Shown: in pieces, positions 14,251-23,192 of the stretch
Position numbering within the stretch: position 1 is the stretch's first letter
Layout of the letters: every line of letters begins with the position of its first letter
NCBI GenBank assembly: GCA_038213615.1
Contig: JBBQSV010000001.1
Span: 1 to 64,000, forward strand
DNA from: JBBQSV01 sp038213615
Lineage (GTDB): Bacteria; Patescibacteriota; Saccharimonadia; Saccharimonadales; OMJO01
Length of the DNA stretch: 64,000 bases
Direction: 5' to 3'
Notes under the pieces: model-generated
What the model saw: the letters and a program-made list of their open reading frames with translations, nothing else
Databases searched by the model: none
What the model was told of the DNA's origin: nothing
Translations under genes and position numbers: made by a program

Positions 14251-15501
14251 CTACTTGAGGCTGGCAATCTTGCTGGCAAACCAGCGAGCACTAGGCCTAA
14301 TGGTGCGCTTCATACCCCGTTGGCGATCTACCTTAACCAAGCCAAACTTGGGCCACCAGCCCGTCGCCCACTCAAAGTTATCCAGTAAACTCCAGTAAAA
14401 ATAACCCCTCAAATCCACACCTTCGCTGACGGCCCGCTCCATAGCCGTAATCGTTTCTTCTAACCACCAGCGCCGGTATTGATCGTGCTCGTCGGCCACA
14501 CCACTTTCTGTAATAAAGATTGGCTTTTTATAATGAGCCCAGGTTCTGAGTAGTAGTGGATAAAGCCCTTCGGGTTCCATGTACCAGCCCATGTCGCTGG
14601 TGGGAACTTTGGGATTTTGCATCTTGAAGAATTCGGTGTAATAGTCAGAAAAATAATAGTTAAAGCCCACAAAATCCTGCGAGCCCCGAATCCGGTTTAG
14701 GATAAACCAGTTCCAACCATAGCGCATCACCTGCACCGACAGTTCATCGGCTATATTGCGGGGGTGCTTGGCCTGAATGTTAGATAGCTGAGTAGCTACC
14801 CCAACCTGCAAACTGGGCTTATGTTTCTTTAGTATTTTGTAAGCCCGTTTGTGGGCAGTTATCAGGTTCCATAGAACTCTGGTGCCAGCAATAAAGCTCT
14901 TTTCTTGTGGTGGCCACTGCCCTGTTATATAGCTGAAACTAGCATAAACATTGGGTTCATTTATGGTTAACACGTAGTTCAGATCTTTGGCGTATTCTTG
15001 CGCTACTTTGTGTACAAAGCGCTCAAAATATTTTAGGTTACTACGTTTTTTGAACCCACCCTTTTCGCTGAACCACACCGGCATGGTCCAGTGCCAAATG
15101 TTCATAAATGGCTCTAGCCCTTTGCGCTTCAGTTCGTGTACGTACATCCGATAGTGCTCCACTGCATCTTCGTCCCACTGGCCTTCTATTGGTTCGATCC
15201 GCGACCATTCCAGCCCAAACCTAAATGCATTCATGTTCAGTTTTTTGGCTATGGCAAAGTCTTCGCGGAAGTATTTAATATGCTCTACCCCCCGTCCAGA
15301 CACGTAGTTAGCCGGATCCTCGGCTCGTTCACGAATGTCTTGCCAATTTGATAATTGGCCCCAGCGTTCCTTCGCAGTTTTGGCTTGTTGTTTGGCGTGA
15401 GCTAATTCCCAAATAGACCACTGATTAACAGCGTTGCCCTCTACTTGGTGGGCTGCCGTGCTGACACCCCAATAAAACTTTTTTGGAAATAATTTAGCCA
15501 T
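14251..15501 (-). CDS. Family 1 glycoside hydrolase (beta-glucosidase-like)
   Basis: Retaining beta-glycosidase with the GH1 barrel. Acid/base Glu182 is in TINEP and nucleophile Glu332 in ITESG (family TENG variant). The start at 15499-15501 gives MAKLFPKKFYWGVSTAAHQVEG, the usual GH1 beginning; a -10 box ends 7 nt upstream, implying a leaderless mRNA. 416 aa, slightly short. No signal peptide, so a cytoplasmic role on imported or phospho-free disaccharides is likely. Substrate cannot be told from sequence. It may have been acquired, but codon use is native. Confidence 0.92.
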   Translation of the reverse strand: MAKLFPKKFYWGVSTAAHQVEGNAVNQWSIWELAHAKQQAKTAKERWGQLSNWQDIRERAEDPANYVSGRGVEHIKYFREDFAIAKKLNMNAFRFGLEWSRIEPIEGQWDEDAVEHYRMYVHELKRKGLEPFMNIWHWTMPVWFSEKGGFKKRSNLKYFERFVHKVAQEYAKDLNYVLTINEPNVYASFSYITGQWPPQEKSFIAGTRVLWNLITAHKRAYKILKKHKPSLQVGVATQLSNIQAKHPRNIADELSVQVMRYGWNWFILNRIRGSQDFVGFNYYFSDYYTEFFKMQNPKVPTSDMGWYMEPEGLYPLLLRTWAHYKKPIFITESGVADEHDQYRRWWLEETITAMERAVSEGVDLRGYFYWSLLDNFEWATGWWPKFGLVKVDRQRGMKRTIRPSARWFASKIASLK

Positions 15502-15508
15502 TAGCTTA

Positions 15509-15514
15509 ATTATA
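15509..15514 (-). promoter_or_regulatory. -10 box of the GH1 gene
   Basis: TATAAT on the - strand, 7 nt before the ATG. The predicted +1 leaves a 1-nt leader. Confidence 0.6.
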
Positions 15515-15532
15515 CCCCGTTGTCCTAGAAGT

Positions 15533-16123
15533 TTACTGCGCTGGTTTTTTGCGGTGGAAGGTTCGGTACTGCAATTGTTGGCGTTTTTGATCCAAACGCA
15601 CAATGTACTGATCGAATGGTTTTAGTAGTGTGGAATACTGCCAGTTGGGTGTCAGCAACTTAGCTAGTTTACCCTGCTGTAGTAGATACTCCGCCAAGCA
15701 GTAAAAATCACCATCGCCAGAAACTATCACGGCTTTAGAGTAATGTGGCATTTCTTTGACGGCCCATAGCACCAGCTCGGCATCAATATTGCCTTTGACC
15801 TGAGATTTCCTGGCAACATCTGGGTCATCAGTTGGTTTGGCTGGTTCAGTGCTAGGGTTGAGGGGCTTGCTAGTATCTACCGTTGGTTTTAGTACCACCA
15901 AATAACCGGCCTCGTGAATCTGCTCATATAACTTTTCGTTTTCGACAATGTAGCCAATAAACATATAGGCTTTAGTCACGCCGTATTCGCTGGCCAAAAA
16001 TTGGCGGAATTTGCGCCAGTCCATCTTCCAGCCCATTTTCTGGACTCCTAGATTTAGATTCTGGCTATCGATAAAGGCGTAAACGCCCTGGGGTTGATTC
16101 TTGTTTCTTTTTATAAATGCCAT
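15533..16123 (-). CDS. NYN domain protein (LabA/DUF88-like, PIN-fold)
   Basis: Putative RNase of the NYN/PIN fold. Acidic metal-site residues appear in the usual order: FIDSQNLN (about 17-24), GNIDAELVLWA (about 111-121) and VSGDGDFY (about 134-141). The domain fills most of the 196 aa; the C-terminus is basic (FHRKKPAQ). It lies 31 nt upstream of the GH1 gene on the same strand, although GH1 has its own -10 box. An RNA substrate is expected from the family; none can be named. Confidence 0.82.
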   Translation of the reverse strand: MAFIKRNKNQPQGVYAFIDSQNLNLGVQKMGWKMDWRKFRQFLASEYGVTKAYMFIGYIVENEKLYEQIHEAGYLVVLKPTVDTSKPLNPSTEPAKPTDDPDVARKSQVKGNIDAELVLWAVKEMPHYSKAVIVSGDGDFYCLAEYLLQQGKLAKLLTPNWQYSTLLKPFDQYIVRLDQKRQQLQYRTFHRKKPAQ

Positions 16124-16178
16124 AAAGGTTCCCTACGAGCATACACCCGTTGATTAATATCATGAAATTGCTGAGTCT

Positions 16179-16520
16179 TTAATAATCGGCTGGTACAAAG
16201 CCACTTAGTACCGCTCGCTCCTCATCGACCCACGAGCACTGGCCAACCGAAATCGTTGCCAAGATTTGCCGCAGTTCTAGTTGGCCACTTTCAAAGGCAA
16301 GTCTTGGACAGCCCTCTGGTGATTCCTGAAATCTAAAACGCCGCACTTGCGCTAATTGTGAAAAGACCGGGCTATCAAAACTTGCACCTGGATTATCGGC
16401 AGCCCAGCCAGCAAACCTGAGACACCCAGCACACCTTTGTTCATCGACGGTAAAACTGTCGTCGAGTGTACCAAACACTGGCGCCAGTGGTTCACGTATG
16501 CCGTTGGATTCACATGTCAT
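16179..16520 (-). CDS. Hypothetical protein with Cys pair (113 aa)
   Basis: No recognised domain. Composition is mixed, with an early CESN, a CAGC knuckle around residues 30-33, and single cysteines in EGCPR and GQCSW. It is soluble, with no signal or membrane segment. The pattern of scattered cysteines could support a metal site. It lies at the start of an accessory stretch of unrelated enzymes. Function unknown. Confidence 0.5.
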   Translation of the reverse strand: MTCESNGIREPLAPVFGTLDDSFTVDEQRCAGCLRFAGWAADNPGASFDSPVFSQLAQVRRFRFQESPEGCPRLAFESGQLELRQILATISVGQCSWVDEERAVLSGFVPADY

Positions 16521-16572
16521 AAAACTTCCCTGTGCTAACTGGCATATTATATCCTAAATAAGGCTATCCAAC

Positions 16573-17418
16573 CTAGAACAGCTGACCCTGAACGGCTGAC
16601 TCGGCCTCAATCTCTGGCCTGACAGAATTAGTGACCACGGCCGAAAAGCCAGTGGCAAATTCCCCAACGTTCCTAGTGGCAACAGCCATTTTTATCCCCC
16701 TTAGAAATCGTTCTTGATCGGTGCTATCTGTGAGCGGACCCACATCAAACATCCAAGCTACCACCCCTTCTAACAATTCGGGTCGGCCAGCCAATACTCC
16801 AACTTCGTAACAGATTGATTTGGCAGCTTCTAAGGCCGAGTAATTTTTGGACGCTTTGCCCTGTGCATGGGCATCACCATGAAGAGTTTCGCACATGAAC
16901 GCGATGTCTTGCGGGTCCTGGCTGATCACACACAGCCGGCAAAATTCACTTACTAAATCATTGCTTGCCGCAACGGGCGTGCCGGTGGCTTGGCCGTTAT
17001 TTAACTCCTTGTGGTACCTCCCCACATAATCCCTGGCTTGGGCTATGTCGGACTCAAAACCTGGTCGATTACCATAGATGCTAGCCAAACTTAAAGCCGA
17101 GCGACAGACATTTATTGGCTGTTGGTCTTCTGGGAGGCTAACTAAATGCCGCCAAAGTCTGGTGGCCTCACAGTGTAGCGCGTAGAGGTCGGCTGCCCTG
17201 GCTCTAGCTGGCAAAGCTTGGGCACTAGCCGCCACTGCATCTAGCCTTGCCATCACATCCTTTGCAGGCAAACTGGCCACATTCAGCTCGCCACCATAAG
17301 TTATTGCCGTAGCCATAAAATTGGCACGGCCCACAGGATCTGTAGGATCCATATTATCGATTCCTGCCGTGCCCCCACCGAACAAGCCCGGCTGGGCCTC
17401 CATGCCTTTACTTATCAT
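16573..17418 (-). CDS. Hypothetical mostly alpha-helical protein (281 aa)
   Basis: No family recognised. After a Gly-rich start (PGLFGGGTAG) the sequence is almost wholly helical, with repeated Ala-rich segments (MARLDAVAASAQALPARARAA; RSALSLASIYGNRP; SALEAAKSICYEVGVLAGRPELLEGVV), like a tetratricopeptide- or HEAT-type scaffold without clear repeat periodicity. Met1 or Met6 could be the start. No signal peptide. Possibly protein-protein interaction; this is only an impression from helix content. Confidence 0.5.
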   Translation of the reverse strand: MISKGMEAQPGLFGGGTAGIDNMDPTDPVGRANFMATAITYGGELNVASLPAKDVMARLDAVAASAQALPARARAADLYALHCEATRLWRHLVSLPEDQQPINVCRSALSLASIYGNRPGFESDIAQARDYVGRYHKELNNGQATGTPVAASNDLVSEFCRLCVISQDPQDIAFMCETLHGDAHAQGKASKNYSALEAAKSICYEVGVLAGRPELLEGVVAWMFDVGPLTDSTDQERFLRGIKMAVATRNVGEFATGFSAVVTNSVRPEIEAESAVQGQLF

Positions 17419-17454
17419 CTGTAAGATTATATAGCCAACGCTGGCTTGCTACAA

Positions 17455-17832
17455 CTATTTACCGGCTGAACCTAGTCCTAAAACGTTGCCATCTGGATCT
17501 TTGAACCAGGCGGCCTTCATTGGCCCCATAACTGCTACGTCACCCTGCCAACTGCCGCCAGGCAAATCATAATGTTCAAAGTTGACGCCCTTGCCTTTTA
17601 AGTCGGCGACTACAGCCTCAATGTCAGCTACTTCCCAGGTGGCGCAGGTGGCCTGACCGCTGCCTGCCGTTGGTGACTGATAAACAAACACCTTACCCGT
17701 CCCGGACGCGTAGGCCGCACCGGCCATGTTCTCGTCAGTTTGTTTTAGTCCCAAAGTTTCACCATAAAACTTTTTACCCGCAGCGATGTCTTTGACCGCT
17801 ATGTTCGAAAATATTGTTGAATCTGCTAACAT
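17455..17832 (-). CDS. VOC-fold (glyoxalase/bleomycin resistance) protein
   Basis: 125 aa with two beta-alpha-beta-beta-beta repeats: SNIAVKDIAAGKKFYGETLGLKQ and the C-terminal AWFKDPDGNVLGLG, the latter typical of the second metal-ligand strand. VOC proteins act as small-molecule lyases, dioxygenases or binding proteins. AGGAGGG stands 5 nt before the ATG, an unusually strong ribosome site for this window. It is the first of two VOC genes in the accessory stretch. Substrate unknown. Confidence 0.8.
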   Translation of the reverse strand: MLADSTIFSNIAVKDIAAGKKFYGETLGLKQTDENMAGAAYASGTGKVFVYQSPTAGSGQATCATWEVADIEAVVADLKGKGVNFEHYDLPGGSWQGDVAVMGPMKAAWFKDPDGNVLGLGSAGK

Positions 17833-17867
17833 GCTACCCTCCTAATTTTACAAACCTAATTATACAT

Positions 17868-18599
17868 CTACCTATATTCTGGGTTTTCAAAATCAAATCT
17901 GGCACCGGCATCCCACTCGCTGCGTTGGTTGCCCTGGGCCGGGATGCCACCACTGCTTTTTAGCATTTTGGCTAGGTGCATTAGGTTCCAAGTCATGAAC
18001 GTGGTGTTGCGATTAGTAAAGTCATTGTCTAGCCCCGCCCTAGTGCCATCGTCTAATTTGTCGCCGTAACTGGGGCCTGGACCAGCCTCGCCTATCCAAC
18101 CAGCATCGGCTTGTGGTGGTATGGTGTAGCCCAAATGACCTAGACTGTACAGCACGTTCATGGCACAGTGTTTGACACCGTCTTCATTGCCAGTAATCAA
18201 ACAACCGCCCACCTTGCCATAGTCGGCATATTGCCCTGCTTTGTTTAAAATGTGCGAATTTGCATACAGCCGCTCAATCACCTTTTTCATTTCAGAACTA
18301 TTGTCACCCAGCCAAATTGGGCCACACAAAACCACAATGTCAGCAGCCTGAACTTTTTTATAAATAACCGGCCATTCGTCTGACTTCCAACCGTGTTCTG
18401 TCATGTCTGGGTAAATACCGGTGGCGACATCATGGTCTATTAGCCGAATAACCTCTGTATCCACACCCTGCTTGTCCATGATCTTTTTGCTGACGTTTAT
18501 TAATAATTCTGTGTGGCTAGGTGCCGGTGACTTGGTTAGCGTGCAGTTAAAGTAGATCGCCTTTAGTCCGCCAAAATCCCATTTTTTGTCATCAGCCAT
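17868..18599 (-). CDS. Flavodoxin-like NAD(P)H-dependent FMN reductase
   Basis: 243 aa flavodoxin fold. The phosphate-binding start is KAIYFNCTLTKSPAPSHTELLI and the flavin loop is VVLCGPIWLGDNSSEMKKVIERLY, as in WrbA/NADPH-dependent FMN reductases. AAGGGGG precedes the ATG. It lies between a VOC gene and an AroQ-like gene, an arrangement suggesting handling of an aromatic or quinone-like compound (inference). Confidence 0.85.
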   Translation of the reverse strand: MADDKKWDFGGLKAIYFNCTLTKSPAPSHTELLINVSKKIMDKQGVDTEVIRLIDHDVATGIYPDMTEHGWKSDEWPVIYKKVQAADIVVLCGPIWLGDNSSEMKKVIERLYANSHILNKAGQYADYGKVGGCLITGNEDGVKHCAMNVLYSLGHLGYTIPPQADAGWIGEAGPGPSYGDKLDDGTRAGLDNDFTNRNTTFMTWNLMHLAKMLKSSGGIPAQGNQRSEWDAGARFDFENPEYR

Positions 18600-18658
18600 A
18601 ATTCCCCCTTATTTAATCCTTAAATCATAACACCGCAGCCATAGTACCGGCATTCCGG

Positions 18659-19036
18659 CTACATAAGTTTAGTGTCATCAAAGACCTTGGCCTGCATATT
18701 CACGAATTCTGGCACCAGCACCGCATAAACATTCGCTACTAGTTGGTGAAAGTCAGTATTGTTTGGTGCCAGTCTTTTAGCCTCGTCTACTGCCTTTTGA
18801 ATAACCGCTGCCTGGCGCTTAGGGGCCAGAACTTCACCCGCTGTTTGCTTAAACAATGTGGCATCCATCACAAACGGCAAGCGCTCTAGTAGTAGCTGTA
18901 CTAGTTTGGCATCTACTTCGTCTAGCCCCGCCCTGACTTCCAATAAATCCTTGGCAGTTGCCTGTGTGCCATCTGCCCAAACACGTACCGGCCCATTTGT
19001 AGCATCTGGTTCCGCCGAGATAATAGTCTGGTTCAT
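18659..19036 (-). CDS. Chorismate mutase type II-like (AroQ) domain protein
   Basis: 125 aa. Residues about 30-60 match the AroQ first helix: LEVRAGLDEVDAKLVQLLLERLPFV, where Arg and Lys contact the substrate in true enzymes. A second basic segment (APKRQAAVIQKAVDEAKRLA) is in place, followed by the final helix. It could be a chorismate mutase or an isochorismate-pyruvate-lyase-like enzyme. No other shikimate genes are nearby. The ATG overlaps the stop of the upstream VOC gene by 1 nt (TAATG), so the two are coupled. Confidence 0.7.
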   Translation of the reverse strand: MNQTIISAEPDATNGPVRVWADGTQATAKDLLEVRAGLDEVDAKLVQLLLERLPFVMDATLFKQTAGEVLAPKRQAAVIQKAVDEAKRLAPNNTDFHQLVANVYAVLVPEFVNMQAKVFDDTKLM

Positions 19037-19521
19037 TATGGATTAACAGTTTCGACGGTCACTAATTTGCTAACTGCTGCCAATTCTTCATCGCTAAATG
19101 GCGCTATGAATATTAATACAAATCCGTCTGGATCTCGCAAAGCTACTTCTATACTACCCCAGTAATATTTGCGCACTGGGAATTTAATAACGTCTTTACA
19201 CTGCTCTAAAACTGGAACGATACTTTTGACCCGAACCATGGCCGATATTTTGCCGGATGTAATTTGCTGGCCAAAGACTTCTGGTTTGGCAGCGATGTGA
19301 CCATCGGCAATCTCGAGCTCCGCGCCATCTGCCAACTTATAAGTCACGCCTTGATATTTTTCCGGTGCGGATGGGCAGCCGTCTGGTAATGTCTTACGAT
19401 ATTCTTCTGACCCATAACCAAATATAGGCGTAAAGCCTAAGCCCTCATAAAACGCCCGTGATTTTTTGATGTCTTTTACTTTTACGTGTACCCCAACACC
19501 AGTGAATTCAAGCTTTGCCAT
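19036..19521 (-). CDS. VOC-fold protein, second copy
   Basis: 161 aa. GVGVHVKVKDIKKSRAFYEGLGFTPIFGYGS is a clear VOC start and SIEVALRDPDGFVLIFIAPF the closing strand. It is longer than the other copy (17455-17832) and not a recent duplicate of it. The ribosome site AAAGGAG is strong. Translationally coupled to the AroQ-like gene. Substrate unknown. Confidence 0.8.
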   Translation of the reverse strand: MAKLEFTGVGVHVKVKDIKKSRAFYEGLGFTPIFGYGSEEYRKTLPDGCPSAPEKYQGVTYKLADGAELEIADGHIAAKPEVFGQQITSGKISAMVRVKSIVPVLEQCKDVIKFPVRKYYWGSIEVALRDPDGFVLIFIAPFSDEELAAVSKLVTVETVNP

Positions 19522-19537
19522 AATTTACTCCTTTACT

Positions 19538-20245
19538 CTAGTCTAGCACCGATTTAAAAAACTTGGTTGTTGCACTGATCCTAAACATGTTTCTAACAAT
19601 TGCTGGGGCGTGTCCTAGCCGATCAAAAACAATCAGTTTCATGTCTAGACCCGCTTTTTGCCAGGCACTCAAGTTTTTATAAACCCTATCAAACGTGATT
19701 GTTCTGTCGGCCCTAGAGTTCATAAACAATAATCTTTTGTCTTTGAACCTGGTGGGGTCAGGACTAATCTCGTAAGCCTGCCAGGCTTTTTGTAGGTCGT
19801 TAAAGCTGTAGCCATTTTTTACAAAACCCGCCTTTTGATGGGCAAGCAAAGGATTATTCCAAATCGTATCCCGCAACGGTGCAGCCCCACTGTTAAACAT
19901 GCCGGTACGGATATTATTTTGGTCCAAAATATTCAAGCCCATAAAGACCCCCAAACTAACTCCGTAAACCCCAGCTACCTTGTGAGTTTTTTGATCGGCC
20001 CTAACAACGTCTGAAATCTTTTGAATAGCACCAATAATAATTTGTGGGTTACCATCATTCAGCACTGAATCGTCATATTCAAAAGCCACTACTCTAAACC
20101 CCAGCCGAACCAAAACCTTAATATGTGGTTGGTATTGCCCTAGCCTGCCCGTGAAACCCAGTATGTAATAAATAGTTGGCTTTGTTTCTTTGCCATAGGT
20201 TTTGTGATTAACTAACCGGTTTCTTGTTTGTCCAGCAATTTTCAT
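19538..20245 (-). CDS. Alpha/beta hydrolase-fold protein
   Basis: 235 aa. The sequence KPTIYYILGFTGRLGQYQPHIKVLVRLGFRVVAFEYDD fits the first strands and oxyanion loop. The nucleophile elbow is probably GVYGVSLGVFMGLNI (G-x-S-x-G with Ser). A late acid (LFMNSRADRTIT) and His (DRLGHAPAI) complete a Ser-Asp-His triad. No signal peptide. Probably a cytoplasmic esterase or lipase-like enzyme; substrate unknown. Confidence 0.75.
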   Translation of the reverse strand: MKIAGQTRNRLVNHKTYGKETKPTIYYILGFTGRLGQYQPHIKVLVRLGFRVVAFEYDDSVLNDGNPQIIIGAIQKISDVVRADQKTHKVAGVYGVSLGVFMGLNILDQNNIRTGMFNSGAAPLRDTIWNNPLLAHQKAGFVKNGYSFNDLQKAWQAYEISPDPTRFKDKRLLFMNSRADRTITFDRVYKNLSAWQKAGLDMKLIVFDRLGHAPAIVRNMFRISATTKFFKSVLD

Positions 20246-20277
20246 TCTGTCTCAAGTCTATCATGCGCTAAACCCAC

Positions 20278-20928
20278 TCAGTACTGGACAGCCGTAACAA
20301 GATCATCGGGTTTACGGAGGACTAACGACAACTCATCACTGGGGGTTTTGCAGACTAGGGTCACAGCATCACTGGCTTTTACATGGTGGAACTCATTTTT
20401 TGGACCCATCCCATAAGTCTCACCCATCATTAATTCTTGAGGTTCAAAATGACTGACAGCTACTGTAGCATCGGTTACCTGCTCTAGATGGTTGTTGCCA
20501 CCGGCATCCACTCGTGTCTCATAGCCTATATAACCCTCACCATTGACAACCGCCTGACTAAAATCGGGGTACTCAGGCACATTGGTAAGCCGACCGGCCA
20601 CAACTCCAGATACAAAACTAAATCCATGACTATGGATGTCGTCCTTTATCCTTGCACCCGGTGGATAAATATCTGCCCTGGCCACACCAGTTAGCCAGGC
20701 AGTTTCTAGACCCTTATCCCTCGGCGATAAATACACTACTCTAAAACCCAGTGGGTGTATCCTGGTTTCAAAACCAGCTTTGGCCGAAGCCTCAATGATG
20801 TCCTTTGCTGGGTCAACCAAGCCAAGAGCCCACTCAAAAAACCTTTCAAAATTAGCTTCGATAGATTCGCGCTGATTATATTGCGGAAGTTTTATGGAAA
20901 TACGTCCACTCATGTCATCTTGATCCAA
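20278..20928 (-). CDS. Cupin-fold protein (cysteine-dioxygenase-like pattern)
   Basis: 216 aa. Residues about 95-125 hold DDIHSHGFSFVSGVVAG, a cupin first motif with His-x-His. A later EFHHVKASDAVTLVCKTP fits the second cupin motif supplying another His. The surrounding strands suggest a single-domain metal-binding cupin such as a thiol dioxygenase, but key residues cannot be proven by eye. Met1 or Met6 may be the start. It lies in the accessory run between the hydrolase and a membrane protein. Confidence 0.6.
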   Translation of the reverse strand: MDQDDMSGRISIKLPQYNQRESIEANFERFFEWALGLVDPAKDIIEASAKAGFETRIHPLGFRVVYLSPRDKGLETAWLTGVARADIYPPGARIKDDIHSHGFSFVSGVVAGRLTNVPEYPDFSQAVVNGEGYIGYETRVDAGGNNHLEQVTDATVAVSHFEPQELMMGETYGMGPKNEFHHVKASDAVTLVCKTPSDELSLVLRKPDDLVTAVQY

Positions 20929-20939
20929 TTGTAGCAGTT

Positions 20940-21503
20940 TTATCTTACGTAGGTGGCTATGATTATTGATATGTCAAAGCTCAAAAAATAAACTGCCTGG
21001 TATATCAAGAATTTGTCGGACGTGTAATTGTTTTTACGTAGTTCAGCCCCAGTAACTAGCATTATCAATAGCCCAAAAATCATAAAGACTCTGGCAAAAG
21101 TACCAATGTGATTGTTGGCGACCATAATGACCATTGCTGGCACCAACAACATAGATGCAGCTAGTGCTGCTCTCCTGTGAATTTTGTGCGCCAGGCCTTT
21201 AGTGTCAGGTACAACTCCAGCAACAAAATACAAAAACCATATCACTGCAATAAGCACATTAAATACCCAGCCAAAATGAAACGTAGGCGTAAACCACTTT
21301 ATAAAGAAAACGAGCAAAAGAGGCGCTACGAGCAAACTGATTACCCCAAAGAAAACAGAGACTTTTTTGTTGGCTGCTATGTGGCCACTTATTGATGTGG
21401 ACTTATCTATCTTTAGCCGCCACACTAAGATACTAATGAAGGCCCAGAAAAACCCCAACGACAGGACGGCTAGATTTTTGTAACTTTCAACCGACAAACT
21501 CAT
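20940..21503 (-). CDS. Hypothetical membrane protein (about 6 TM)
   Basis: 187 aa with about six hydrophobic helices, among them LAVLSLGFFWAFISILVW, VSVFFGVISLLVAPLLLVFF, LNVLIAVIWFLYFVAG and FMIFGLLIMLVTGAEL. Loops are short; KGLAHKIHRRAALAASM lies between helices 3 and 4 and is probably cytoplasmic. No family is recognised. The gene lies 6 nt after the glyS stop on the same strand, so it may be read through from glyS. Confidence 0.6.
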   Translation of the reverse strand: MSLSVESYKNLAVLSLGFFWAFISILVWRLKIDKSTSISGHIAANKKVSVFFGVISLLVAPLLLVFFIKWFTPTFHFGWVFNVLIAVIWFLYFVAGVVPDTKGLAHKIHRRAALAASMLLVPAMVIMVANNHIGTFARVFMIFGLLIMLVTGAELRKNNYTSDKFLIYQAVYFLSFDISIIIATYVR

Positions 21504-21509
21504 CTTAGT

Positions 21510-22970
21510 TCAATCAAGTTTCATAAACTTAGGAAGCTCACTGATCTTTACGCGTTCTTGTTTAGTGGTGTCACGGTCGCGGACAGTTACAGTATCGTCT
21601 TTTTCTAATGTGTCGAAGTCGATGGTTACGCAGTACGGTGTGCCAATTTCGTCTTGGCGGCGATAGCGCTTGCCAATGTTACCGTTGTCATCCCACATGA
21701 CTGCCCCAAATTCTTTTTTGAGCATCTTGTATACTTCCTTAGCTTTGTCGGCCAGTTCTTTCTTATTCTTTAGCAAAGGCGACACGGCAACTTTGACTGG
21801 CGCTAAATGTGGCGGTAACTTTAAAACTATCCGATCGTTTTCTTTATCATCCCAGTACGCAGAAGTCAGAACAGCCATAACTGCCCGCTCTACACCAAAA
21901 CTTGGTTCGATCACATGCGGCACAAATGCCTCTCCGCCATCTTTTGGCCGGTATTCCATATTTTTGCCGGAGGCCTTTTGAATATTAGTCAGGTCAAAAT
22001 CTGTGCGGTAAGCCAGGCCCAGTAGTTCATCTTTACCGTGCGGAAAATCAAACTCAAAGTCTATAGTTCGTTTGCTGTAATGAGCCAGGTCTTTTTTGGG
22101 CACCTCTAGCTCGTGCACGCTACTAGCTGGTAAACCGAGTACTTTTAGCCATTCGTGCACAGCCTTTTGCCACTTGGTAAATTCTGACTCCCAGTTTTTG
22201 GGTTCAATAAAATACTCAATTTCCATTTGCTCGAACTCACGAGAACGGAAAACAAAATCACGGGGACTAATCTCGTTTCTAAAAGCCTTGCCTTGCTGGG
22301 CAATACCAAATGGTAAATCTGGGTAAATAGTATCAACTACGTTTTTGTAATTAGTAAAAATTCCTTGTGCCGTCTCAGGGCGTAGATAAATTCTCGTGGG
22401 ATCTCCGGCGCCTACAGCCCCTTCCTCTTTAAATGTTATCCTTTTACCTGCGGGTATAGCTTCAGGAAATTCAATGACCGTTTCGTCTGCAGTAGGCCCT
22501 ACCCTCGTCTTGAACATCATGTTGAACTGACGGGGTTCGCCAAAAGTTTTTTCTTTTCCACATGTTGGGCATTTTTTGGTATCAATTTTATCGGCCCTAA
22601 AACGACCTTTGCAGTTAGAGCATTCGACAAGCGGATCTGTGAAAGTATCTACATGCCCACTGGCCTGCCAAACTTTTTGATTCATCAAAATCGCCGCATC
22701 CACGCCGTACATGTCATCACGATCACCCACGAACATCTTCCACCACAGGTCCATGACGTTTCGCTTTAGCGCTACACCTAATGGGCCATAGTCCCAGGTA
22801 CCACTTAGCCCACCGTAAACTTCACTGCCCTGAAATATGAACCCGCGGCGTTTGCACAAAGATACAATGTCTTCTAATGATACGTCTGCACCGCCTGGCT
22901 TACTCTGCTGCTTAGCCGCAGATTCGCCAGACTCTTGGCCTACAACCTGTTTTTTTTCTTCACTACTCAT
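21510..22970 (-). CDS. glyS: Glycyl-tRNA synthetase, alpha2 (single-chain) type
   Basis: Class II synthetase charging tRNA-Gly. SLCKRRGFIFQGSEVYGGLSGTWDYGPLG is the family start. A zinc site CSNCKGRF...CPTCGKE (about residues 110-140), motif 2 (QQGKAFRNEISPRDFVFRSREFEQMEIEYF) and the C-terminal anticodon domain (PPHLAPVKVAVSPLLKN) are seen. The start at 22968-22970 has GAGG 9 nt upstream; an earlier in-frame ATG at 23018 is possible. A good promoter lies at 23073-23101. No T-box was found in the leader. Confidence 0.95.
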   Translation of the reverse strand: MSSEEKKQVVGQESGESAAKQQSKPGGADVSLEDIVSLCKRRGFIFQGSEVYGGLSGTWDYGPLGVALKRNVMDLWWKMFVGDRDDMYGVDAAILMNQKVWQASGHVDTFTDPLVECSNCKGRFRADKIDTKKCPTCGKEKTFGEPRQFNMMFKTRVGPTADETVIEFPEAIPAGKRITFKEEGAVGAGDPTRIYLRPETAQGIFTNYKNVVDTIYPDLPFGIAQQGKAFRNEISPRDFVFRSREFEQMEIEYFIEPKNWESEFTKWQKAVHEWLKVLGLPASSVHELEVPKKDLAHYSKRTIDFEFDFPHGKDELLGLAYRTDFDLTNIQKASGKNMEYRPKDGGEAFVPHVIEPSFGVERAVMAVLTSAYWDDKENDRIVLKLPPHLAPVKVAVSPLLKNKKELADKAKEVYKMLKKEFGAVMWDDNGNIGKRYRRQDEIGTPYCVTIDFDTLEKDDTVTVRDRDTTKQERVKISELPKFMKLD

Positions 22971-23072
22971 TCTTCGTACCTCATTGTACGATTCATTCCG
23001 CTGCTTATCAAAAAACAACCTATAGGCTCAATTGCAAAAGTATCATACAAATAATGACTCATCTTGCTAGAG

Positions 23073-23101
23073 ATTATACGTTAGCTGTTAGAACTTCTCA
23101 A
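23073..23101 (-). promoter_or_regulatory. glyS promoter (TTGAGA-N17-TATAAT)
   Basis: On the - strand TTGAGA, 17-nt spacer and TATAAT. The same -35 and -10 hexamers at the same spacing occur before the CHAP hydrolase gene (38712-38740). Confidence 0.8.
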
Positions 23102-23192
23102 AGCTAATACAGTACGTGAGCAAAGTCCTCAAGCTTGGCAAGGCCTTTTTCGCGAGGTAGATACCGCCTGGGAATAGTTCCGTACATGTTGG

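Noticed and set aside
23019..23192. T-box riboswitch before glyS
   Set aside because: The leader has no AGGGTGG-ACCGCG antiterminator sequence and no matching terminator.
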